A DNA stretch of 64,000 nucleotides, taken from Paraburkholderia metrosideri. GTDB taxonomy: Bacteria > Pseudomonadota > Gammaproteobacteria > Burkholderiales > Burkholderiaceae. Location of the stretch: contig NZ_CAJHCP010000007.1 in the NCBI RefSeq assembly GCF_904848625.1, forward strand, positions 372,001 through 436,000, given 5' to 3'. This document shows, one piece after another, positions 16,557 to 26,200 of this stretch. The translations under genes and the position numbers were made by a program. How positions within the stretch are numbered: the stretch's first letter is position 1; each line of letters starts with the position of its first letter. Under the pieces are notes generated by a model, which saw only the letters and a program-made list of their open reading frames with translations, did not search any database and had not been told where the DNA came from.

Positions 16557-19028
16557 ATGACTGAAACGAACAATACGCAACCCGACAACAGCTACGGCGC
16601 CTCGTCCATTCAGATCCTCGAAGGTCTGGAGGCTGTGCGCAAGCGGCCGGGGATGTACATCGGGGATACATCGGATGGCACCGGTTTGCACCACCTCGTG
16701 TTCGAGGTGCTCGACAACTCGATCGACGAGGCATTGGCAGGCCATTGCAACGACATCCAGGTGATCATTCACGCGGACAACTCCATCTCGATCACCGACA
16801 ACGGCCGCGGCGTGCCGACCGGTCTGAAGATGGACGACAAGCACGACCCGAAGCGCAGCGCCGCTGAAATCGTGATGACCGAGTTGCACGCCGGCGGCAA
16901 ATTCGACCAGAACAGCTACAAGGTGTCCGGCGGGTTGCACGGCGTGGGTGTGTCGTGCGTGAACGCGCTGTCTGGATGGCTGCGTTTGACCATTCGCCGC
17001 GACGGCAAGAAGCACTTCATGGAATTCCACCGTGGCGTGCCGCAAAACCGCATTATCGAAGAGATTGACGGCGTGGCTGTTTCGCCGATCCAGATCACCG
17101 GTGACACCGAGAACCGCGGCACCGAAGTGCACTTTCTCGCCGACGAGACGATTTTCGGCAACATCGAATACCACTACGACATTCTGGCCAAGCGGATTCG
17201 CGAACTGTCGTTCCTGAATAACGGCGTGCGCATCAAGCTGACCGACCAGCGCACAGGTAAAGAAGAAGATTTCGCGTTCGTTGGCGGCGTGAAGGGCTTT
17301 GTCGAGTACATCAACAAGAACAAGTCCGTGCTGCACCCGAACATTTTCCACATCAGCGGCGAGAAAGACGGCGTGGGCGTGGAAGTGGCCATGCAGTGGA
17401 ACGACAGCTACAACGAAAACGTGCTGTGCTTCACGAACAACATTCCGCAGCGCGACGGCGGCACTCACCTGACCGGGTTGCGTGCGGCGATGACGCGCGT
17501 GTTGAACAAGTACATCAACGATCACGAAGTCGCGAAGAAGGCGAAGGTCGAGACTTCTGGCGACGACATGCGCGAAGGCTTGTCGTGCGTGCTGTCGGTG
17601 AAGGTACCCGAGCCGAAGTTCAGCGCGCAGACGAAGGACAAACTGGTGTCGTCGGAAGTGCGTGCGCCGGTGGAAGACGTGGTCGCGAAGGCGCTCGAAG
17701 AATTCCTGCTCGAAACGCCGAACGACGCGAAGATCATTTGCGGCAAGATCGTCGATGCAGCGCGCGCGCGCGATGCGGCTCGGAAAGCGCGGGAAATGAC
17801 GCGTCGTAAGGGCGTGCTCGACGGCGTTGGTTTGCCTGGGAAGCTGGCGGATTGCCAGGAGAAGGATCCGGCGAAGTCTGAAATTTATATCGTCGAGGGT
17901 GACTCGGCAGGCGGGTCCGCGAAGCAGGGACGCGATCGGAAGTTTCAGGCTATTTTGCCGCTACGCGGCAAGGTGCTGAATGTGGAGAAGGCGCGTTATG
18001 ACAAGCTGCTTTCTTCGGAGCAGATCGTTACGCTGATTACGGCTTTGGGTTGTGGCATCGGCAAGGAGGACTACAACCTCGACAAGCTGCGTTATCACCG
18101 GATCATCATCATGACCGATGCTGACGTCGACGGTGCGCACATTCGGACACTGCTGCTGACATTCTTCTATCGTCAAATGCCGGAGATGATTGAGCGCGGA
18201 TATATCTATATCGCGCAGCCGCCGCTGTTCAAGATTAAAGCGGGTAAGGACGAGCGGTATCTGAAGGATGAGGCTGAAGTTAATGCGCACATTCTGAAGC
18301 TGGCGTTGCAGGGCTCGGAGCTGGTTTCGTCCGAAGGCGCTACGCCGATTACGGGCGATGCATTGGGTGAGCTCGCTCGGGCTTATTTGCTGGCTCAAGG
18401 TGTGGTTAATCGGTTGAGCCGTTTGTATGACGCCGGTGCGCTTGAGGCCGTGATGGATGGGGTTGTTATCGACCTTTCCAGTGAGGAAGCGGCTGAAGCG
18501 TCGGCGGCTGCGTTGGAAGCCAAGCTGCGCGACGATCCGCTGAAGCCTGAAGTCAAGATCACGACGATGTACGACCCGGTGCGTGAATTGCGCTCGCTGC
18601 GCGTCGCGCGAACTCATCACGGTAATCAGAAGATTTCCGTGCTGGATCAGGATTTCCAACTCACCGCTGATTATCAACAGCTGATCAATACCGCTAATAC
18701 GTTTAAGGGGTTGATTGGGGTTGGGGCAGTGATCAAACGTGGTGAGCGGAGTATGGCTGTTACCGACTTCAAGTCCGCTATGAAGTGGTTGCTGGCTGAT
18801 GCTGAACGCAATGTCTCCAAGCAGCGCTATAAGGGCTTGGGTGAGATGAATCCTGGGCAGCTTTGGGAGACTACGATGGATCCGACTGTGCGTCGTCTTC
18901 TTCGGGTGCAGATTGAGGATGCTATTGCGGCTGATGGTATTTTCACGACGCTCATGGGGGATGATGTGGAGCCACGTCGGGCGTTTATTGAGTCGAATGC
19001 GTTGAGGGCGGGGAATATTGACGTTTGA
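16557..19028 (+). CDS. gyrB: DNA gyrase subunit B
   Basis: ATPase subunit of gyrase, which introduces negative supercoils. The 823 residues show the GHKL ATPase (EVLDNSIDEALAGHC, GGLHGVGVSCVNALS), the transducer domain, TOPRIM (VEGDSAGGSAKQGRDRKFQA, DADVDGAHIR), the large insert usual in proteobacteria, and the tail QRYKGLGEMNPGQLWETTMD. From about 17.86 kb onward third codon positions turn visibly richer in T and G without C, unlike the first half, though the protein stays intact. Confidence 0.98.
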   Translation: MTETNNTQPDNSYGASSIQILEGLEAVRKRPGMYIGDTSDGTGLHHLVFEVLDNSIDEALAGHCNDIQVIIHADNSISITDNGRGVPTGLKMDDKHDPKRSAAEIVMTELHAGGKFDQNSYKVSGGLHGVGVSCVNALSGWLRLTIRRDGKKHFMEFHRGVPQNRIIEEIDGVAVSPIQITGDTENRGTEVHFLADETIFGNIEYHYDILAKRIRELSFLNNGVRIKLTDQRTGKEEDFAFVGGVKGFVEYINKNKSVLHPNIFHISGEKDGVGVEVAMQWNDSYNENVLCFTNNIPQRDGGTHLTGLRAAMTRVLNKYINDHEVAKKAKVETSGDDMREGLSCVLSVKVPEPKFSAQTKDKLVSSEVRAPVEDVVAKALEEFLLETPNDAKIICGKIVDAARARDAARKAREMTRRKGVLDGVGLPGKLADCQEKDPAKSEIYIVEGDSAGGSAKQGRDRKFQAILPLRGKVLNVEKARYDKLLSSEQIVTLITALGCGIGKEDYNLDKLRYHRIIIMTDADVDGAHIRTLLLTFFYRQMPEMIERGYIYIAQPPLFKIKAGKDERYLKDEAEVNAHILKLALQGSELVSSEGATPITGDALGELARAYLLAQGVVNRLSRLYDAGALEAVMDGVVIDLSSEEAAEASAAALEAKLRDDPLKPEVKITTMYDPVRELRSLRVARTHHGNQKISVLDQDFQLTADYQQLINTANTFKGLIGVGAVIKRGERSMAVTDFKSAMKWLLADAERNVSKQRYKGLGEMNPGQLWETTMDPTVRRLLRVQIEDAIAADGIFTTLMGDDVEPRRAFIESNALRAGNIDV

Positions 19029-19113
19029 GTTGTAGGTTTTCAGAGTTCGTGAAAACATTCTCACTGAGATGAAAATTATTTCTCAGTGTTTATGAAAATT
19101 TAGGTCAGTGTTG

Positions 19114-19157
19114 TAGCCCGGTCGACGTCCTGCGTCTGTCGGGCTATTTTATTTTTC
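19114..19157 (+). terminator. terminator after gyrB
   Basis: Stem TAGCCCG / CGGGCTA with inner pairing across GTCGACG and CGTCTG, followed by TTTTATTTTT. A second inverted repeat, CACTGAG / CTCAGTG (19062-19088), lies between gyrB and this hairpin. Confidence 0.75.
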
Positions 19158-20036
19158 GACACCGAAATCCACGCGACTAAATAGTAGGAAACATTAAATG
19201 CAATAAATATTGCACATTGCACTAGTGAAAACGAATTGCGCCACGAAGAGTCAATTTCCCCATCATTTCATGCGGCTGGAGATTCAATTGACGTCGGTCG
19301 ATTTGCGATAAAAAATACTCCAATAGTTATTGACCATGCGTCGGTAATCAATAAAATAGCGTCTTCACTGAAAAAAGATGCTAATTTTAAGCAGGATCAA
19401 GCATGCCCGTCGATTTTGAGGGGCAATGAAAAAAGGAGAGATGGATGTAAAAACGGAGCAAAGCCCCCTATTGGAAGCTTGCCCCGCTGGTGGGCGCTGA
19501 CGCTACCCGATCTAGTCAATCAAAGTATCGGCAATCGCCCGACCGCGGTCAAGTTTTTCTGATCTCGCAAGTTGAGAGGGTTTAATGCGCCCTTTTTATT
19601 TGCAAGCGGAGCAAATCATGCAAAACAAACCGCATACCGCCGTCAGTTTGACGGCCAGGCAGGGAATTCATCATACTCCCGCCCGAGAGGTAGTTCGGCC
19701 TACAGGAGGCATATTCCGTGGCCGTTTTCGCGACGACGACACAAAACCAACTTATGCGTTTAGTGTTTTTCTCAACCCGCATTCCGCTGACCTGTCGGCG
19801 CGGCTCGTCATTTCTACGCATTTAGCAGGCTTGGCGACAACGCCATGCCAAGAACACTCGGTACAAAGCACGGGTTTGGTGCGAGCCCAAGGCGATTGCG
19901 GAGAAGACCGACCTGCTCAGCAATTGGCAGGACGTCGCCATGTGCTGCTTTGCAAGAGACTTACAGATCCGGAGAAAATGGGAGCAGATGCACGTTATTA
20001 ATACCGATATTAAACCGTCCAGCCGAACTTGGAAAT
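19158..20036. other. gene-poor AT-rich segment at the island's left edge
   Basis: About 0.9 kb between the gyrB terminator and the vgrG1 leader with no convincing gene. It is clearly more A/T-rich than the housekeeping block, especially 19160-19400. Open frames here are short, lack ribosome sites and match nothing I recognise. It probably marks the junction of acquired DNA. Confidence 0.5.
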
Positions 20037-20144
20037 AAATTCCGATTTAACAATTTCTTTTGAATATACGATTGCTGTAAACGTCTGATCTTTTGTATTA
20101 TCGCGCGATAGCGCGGGGGCGCAATTTGCATAAAAAGAGGCGGT
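20037..20144 (+). promoter_or_regulatory. vgrG leader, copy A
   Basis: The 108 bases before vgrG1 are nearly the same as those before vgrG2 (30500-30608), with only about eight differences and one indel. The shared block contains the palindrome ATCGCGCGAT, a GC run and the ribosome site AAGAGGCGG. Such likeness points to a common promoter or structured leader. Confidence 0.6.
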
Positions 20145-23100
20145 ATGGGTGCGCAGGACATTATCGCGGCGATAAAAGGCGGGCTCGCGCAAAGCGATCG
20201 ACTGCTTAAACTGGACACACCACTGGGCACCGACGTCCTTTTGCCACAAAGGCTGACGGGCCAATCACGCCTCGGGCGAGACTACGAATTTACGCTGGAC
20301 GCTGTTTCAATCAACGACAATATCGAGCTGAAAACGCTAATCGCCCAGCCGGTCACGCTCTGGATCCAGCAGACCGACCAGTCGTACGTCCCGCATCACG
20401 GTTATGTTCATACCGCCCGTCGGTTAGGCTCTGATAGCGCGATTACCAGTTATCAGATCGGTTTTGTCTCCTGGATGCATTTTCTGCGTTTCAGAAAAGA
20501 TGCACGGATCTGGCAGGATAAAGCCGTCGATGAGATTCTCACCGATGTATTCAATATGCATCCGCAGGCGCGGGGTGCATTCCGGTTCTCATTGCGTAAT
20601 CCTTTGCCTCGGCGTTCGTTCTGCGTGCAGTACGAGGACGACTGGAATTTCTGTCACCGGCTGATGGAAACGGAAGGCCTGTTCGGCTACTTCGAACAGG
20701 CTGCCGATGGTAAATCGCACACGCTGGTTATCACCGACGATATCGGCAGCCTGCGACCGATTTCGCCGCAGGTGGTAGATTTCTACCGCTCGGGCACCAA
20801 CAGCGAAGCCGACGCCTTCGTGCAGTGGAGCGGTACGCGCACGCTGCAAAGCACTACGCTTACTACGCGTACGTTTGACTACAAGGCCCCGTCGGCACCT
20901 GCCAATCCCAAAGGCACGACGATCCCGACGCTGACTACTCAGGGCAACCTTCCGCAGCAGGCGGAAGTGTACGAATACACGGGCGCATATACGTACGGAC
21001 AGCAGGACCGCGGTGATCACCTCTCGAAGGTGAGGATGGAGGAATGGGAATCGCAGGCGAAGCGTTTCCACGGCGTAGGCGCAGTCCGTCGCATCGACGC
21101 AGGCCGCTGGTTCGAACTGCAAAACCACGCGGAGCACGACACTGGCAGTCAGCAGGACCGACAGTTCGCCGTTATCGCCGTCGAATGGGTCATCGAGAAT
21201 AACCTGCCGGTCTCTGCCGGCACGACGGACTTCCCGCATAGCCTGAAGCAGGCGATCGCTGCGGCGAGTGCGCAGCACGCGAACGATCCCAGGTTGCTCA
21301 TCAAGTCGGCCGATGGCAGCGAAGGCTTCTTCATGGCGACGGTCGACGCGCAACGCAAAGCTATCCCGTTCCGCAGTCCGCTTGAGCATCAGAAGCCCAG
21401 GATGCACATGCAGACGGCGGCGGTGGTAGGCCCCGCGAACGAGGAGGTCTTCACGGACCAGTTGAACCGCATCAAGGTACAGATGCACTGGGATCGGCTG
21501 AGCTTCGGAGATGAAAACGCGTCCTGCTGGATGCGGGTGGTTCAGTCAGATACGGGCGGCAGCTACGGTGCAGTCAACGTGCCCCGCATCGGTGAAGAGG
21601 TCATTGTGTCTTTCCTCGACGGCGACTGCGACAAGCCGCTCGTTACCGGCCGCGTCTATAACGGCGCAAAGACTCCCGACTGGCATTCGAACGGGATTCT
21701 CTCGGGCTACAAATCGAAGGAATATCAGGGCAGCGGCTATAACCAGATGGTGATGGACGACGCTACCGGCCAGAACCGGGTGCAGATGTACAGCAGCAGC
21801 GCAAACTCCCAGTTGCATCTGGGCTATCTGATCGCGCAAACGGGCAACTCGCGTGGGGAGTACCTGGGTAGCGGTTTCGACCTGAAGTCGGACGCATTTG
21901 GCGCGGTCCGGGCGGCACAAGGCATGTACGTGTCGACGCATCCGTCGACCGGGACCTCCAGCCAGCCCCTCGCCGTCCGTGAGGCGAACAGTCAGCTGGT
22001 CAATTCCGAAAGCATGATGGAGTCGTTAAGCCAGGCGAGCGAAACCCATCAGGCTGAAAGCCTGAAAGACGGCTACGACTCATTGAAGTCCTTCACGGAC
22101 GCGACGCAAAACAGTGTCACAGGCGCCGCAAGCGACGGCGGCAATACTGCCGGCGGTGGCACGGGCAGTGCGAACGCGTTCAAGGAACCGATCATGCTGT
22201 TTGCGACGCCTTCGGGCATCGCGATGTCAACGCAAAATCGGCCCACATCGCGGCAACGGACCACATAAACCTGGTCAGCGGCCAGAGCACGCATATCGCG
22301 ACAGGCAAATCGCTACTGGCAAGCGTCGGCGAGAAAATCAGTCTGTTCGTTCAGAACGCAGGCATGAAGTTGTTTGCTGCCAAAGGTAAGGTTGAAATCA
22401 AAGCGCAGTCCGACAACGTGGAATTCACTGCGCAGAAAACGTTCAGGTTGCTCTCGGCAACCGAAAAAATCGAAGCGGCAGCCGATCAGGAAATCCTGTT
22501 GACGAGCAGCGGCGCATACATCCGTATATCTGGCGGCAACATCGACATCCATGCGCCGGGAAAGGTCGATGTCAAAGGCGCGCAGCACAGCTTCAACGGT
22601 CCGACCAGTCAGGGCTATCCGCTGCCGGCCGCGCGCCCTGATCAACCGGGCCAACTCGAGTTGCTGCACCAGTATGCGAATGGCGAGGCGTTCAAGGGTG
22701 GAACGTTCTCGGTGCTGGACGCCAACGGCGCAATTCTACGCAAAGGCGCACTGGACGGGAGCGGGCACACGATCGTGAGCGGCTTGCCGGCCGGTGCTGC
22801 ACAGGTCCAGTTCGGCGAAGATCCGCGCAACCAGTACGACCCGTCCAGCGTATTCAAGACCGCGACATGGCCTGCACAGCCGCCTCAGTCAGGCGGCGTC
22901 GCCACATCGGCACTCTCGCAGCTTGGTGGGTTGTTGCCGTCCGCCACCGGCGGCGCCGGTAAAGCGCTTTCCGGCGCAACGCAGCTCGCGAGTGTGGCGG
23001 GACAGGCGGCGCAAGGCAGCAGTGGGCTGACGCAGGCGCTAGGCGGTCAGGCCGTCGGACTCGCCCAAGGCGCACTTTCGCAAGCCCTTCCAGGGCAAGC

Positions 23101-23206
23101 CAGCGCCGCCTTGTCGAAGGCGAGCCAACTGGGAGCCGCGGCGAAGCAAATCAGCACGCTGGCGCAAACCGCGCGCGCGTCCGTACCTGCATTGACCTCT
23201 CTCTGA
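20145..23206 (+). pseudogene. vgrG: T6SS spike protein VgrG1, frameshifted
   Basis: Spike-tip protein. The first frame (to 22268) holds the gp27/gp5-like body, starting MGAQDIIAAIKGGLAQSDRL. At the A-run 22234-22237 one base is missing relative to vgrG2: after MSTQ the reading switches frame. With one more A it would read MSTQKSAHIAATDHINLVSG and continue through the DUF2345 needle to 23206. Past HSFNGPTS the tail differs from VgrG2: a transthyretin-like stretch (FSVLDANGAILRKGAL) and an Ala/Gly/Gln-rich end. rhs follows 45 bp later. The defect could be a real mutation, slippage-tolerant expression or a sequencing error. Confidence 0.9.
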
Positions 23207-23251
23207 AGCTCGCGTCAGACGCGAAACCTCACCTTCCCAGAAAAAACCGCT

Positions 23252-26200
23252 ATGGCCGAGTCTTCCGGTGTCCTTCTTCCCAAACCGACAGAGGTGTTCG
23301 TCGGTCCGCTGCTCCAGATAGAAACCGTCGATGTGAGCGCTGGCATCAAGGCCTGTGATCGCTGGCTGCGCAGCATTAGCGATGACTTCATCACCATCGA
23401 GCGCATCCAGATGGTGGCCAACGCCTTGCCCGTCGTAGCAAACATCATGGCAGCCGTGGATCTTGTGCTCGATATCAAGGACATGGTCGAGCACAGCCAG
23501 CAACGGAAAGATCCCGACGTGTTCGACTGGATGAACCTCGGTCTCGACCTGATCGGCATCATTCCGATTCCGCTTGGAACTGCGGAATTCCGCATGGGCG
23601 CGCGGCCGGTGATGAAGCTGGTTCGACAAAAGATCGTCGAAAGCGGCAAAGCAGTCGGAGAGGCGACGTTGCAGGTGATGCAGACTGCACTGTTGCAAGC
23701 GGTGATCGACAGCCTGAGCGAACAGTTCGCCGGCCGGATACAAAGCTTCGTGGACGGCGTCAAAAAGGAGCTGGATAGCCTGCTCAAGACCTGTGCGGAG
23801 TACATCGAGAAGTTCATGCTGGGCTTCGCTCATCTGTTCGCTCAGGCGGCCGGTGACGAGCCGCTCAGCGCAGCGGGAAATGTCCGTGCGGCTGGCCAAC
23901 ACCTGGACCAGGCAGCCGCTGGATTTGCGGCTCACGATGCCCGTAAAACCGCCAGCGGTCTCGGCCATCTGATCGTCGACTTCGTCAAGATTGAGGCGAA
24001 GGGGCTAATCAACACCGGCACGTACGTGGCGAAGGCGCTAGACGTCTCGTATCAGAAACCGTTACGTGAGATGGCGGCTGCGTTGCGGGCGATGGTGCCA
24101 ATGGTCAAGGAGCGAATCCTGGCACTCGGTGGAACGGATGCTGGCAAGATCGGCTGGCTGATCAACCTCATTCAGGTCGCAATCGAAAAGAAGCGCGACA
24201 TCCTGGCGCGTCAGCGCTTGCATTCGACCGGCATTAAAGAGCGTGGCACGACGAAAGTGCATCGTCAGGAGGGGGAGGGACAGAAGGAGACATTGCGGCA
24301 TACGGAGGATGCGAAACATCCGGGCCCCAACGACGGCAAGGTTCATTGTCCAAGACCATCCCCACCTGCTCGCACCGGTCACTCAGTGGGCTTTGCGCTG
24401 GGTGACGAGCGGCTGAATCATCAGGATTTCGTCCTCCCCGGCGCGATGGCGATCGATTGGACAAGAACTTACCGTTCGTTCTTCGACGCGAACGACGAGC
24501 GAGGCGAACTGGGTGCACGCTGGATCACCGCGTACACCACGCGGCTCGATGTACGTCTCGACAAGCTGGTGTATCACGACGCCACGGGACGAAGCCTCGC
24601 TTACCCCCTTCTTGCACCGGGTGATGAGCACGACGATCGATCCGAGGGGTTCACGCTCGTCCGTCTCGATGAGCAATGGCTGACGCTTGCACGCGACCAT
24701 GTGCTACTCGAAGTGTACGAAAAGCGAAACGACGCTTTTCGTCTCGCGTTCTATCGCGACAAGTCAGGCAACCAGGTCACGCTTGACTATGACGAGGCGC
24801 AGCGTTTGCACCGGCTGATTACGCCGCAAGCCGTGGTGGCGCTCCGGTACGACACCCAAGATCGAATCATCGAGATAGCTCATCACGACGTGGAGGGCAA
24901 GCGAGTCGGCACGCTCGCTACGTACGCTTACAACGCCGATGGCGACTTGGTCAGCGCGACGGATCGCTTCGGCAACCGGCGTGAGTATGCTTATCGCCAT
25001 CACCTGATTACGCGCTACACGGATCGGACCGGACGAGGAATGAATCTCGAATGGAGCGGGACCGATCCAAAGGCCAAATGCGTCCGCGAATATGCGGATG
25101 ACGGCAGTCATGACACACGCCTGGCCTGGCATCCGGATTTCCGCAAGGTGAGCGTGACGGACGCAACAGGCAACGTTACGCAGCACTACTACGATCTGCA
25201 CGGTTATACGTTCCGTATCGTTTATCCCGATGGTCGCGAGGAGTGGATGTATCGCGACACCAATCACAATCTTGTCCAGCATGTCTATCCGGACGGCACT
25301 AGCGAGCGCATGACCTACGACGCTCGTGGTCGAATGGCGCGACATGCACGCCCGGACGGCAGCACGATTGAAATGGTCTACGACGAAAAGGACCACATGG
25401 TTCAGATCGTCGACCCCGAGGGGCATGCCTGGAAGCGCGCATATGACGATGCTGGCAATCTGGTGGAGGAAACGGATCCGCTAGGCCATTCCACGAAATA
25501 CAGCTACAACGCGCAGGGCTTGCCTATCGAGGTAACGGATGCCAAGGGCGGCGCCAAGGTCATCGCTTACAACGAAGCCGGACAGATGACCTCGTACACG
25601 GACTGTTCAGGCAAAACGACGGCTTGGGAGTACGGCGTCGATGGGCGCCTGAAAACCGTAAAAGATGCGGCGGGTGGCACGACGACCTACCGCTATGGTT
25701 CGAATGGTTTTCCTCAGGAAATCCAGAGTCCGGCCGGCATCGAACGCATTCAGTTCGACGCCGAGGGACGCTTGCTGACGAGAACCGACCCGCTGGCGCG
25801 CACCACTCAGTACAGCTACGACGGCGCTGGGCGGATCGCCAGCCGTATCGATCCGATGGGCTATTCTCTGAGCTATGGCTACGACCGGCAGGGCCGTCTG
25901 GTTCGGCTGACCGATCAGAACCAGGCGACCTACCAGTTCAAGTACGATCCGGCCGGCCACCTGCTCGAATCGATCGGTTTCGACGGGATGCTAACTCGTT
26001 ACGAATATGACGCGGAAAGCGGTCGGTTGTGCGCGATCGAGGAAGGCGGACAGAAAACGCATCTGGACTTCGATCGAGGTGGCCGCCTGACGAGTCGCGC
26101 CAGTGGCGAAGTTGAGGAACGATTCGCCTACGACGCAATGGGGCGGTTGATCGATGCCCAGAACGCCTATAGTCGCGTACAGCATTTCTTCGACGCGACG

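Noticed and set aside
17961..19064. Long ORF (367 codons) on the minus strand over gyrB
   Set aside because: It is the shadow of gyrB. The plus frame carries all gyrase motifs, and the minus translation matches nothing.
19585..20001. ORF of 138 codons upstream of vgrG1
   Set aside because: Low-complexity translation, no domain, no good ribosome site; composition looks non-coding.
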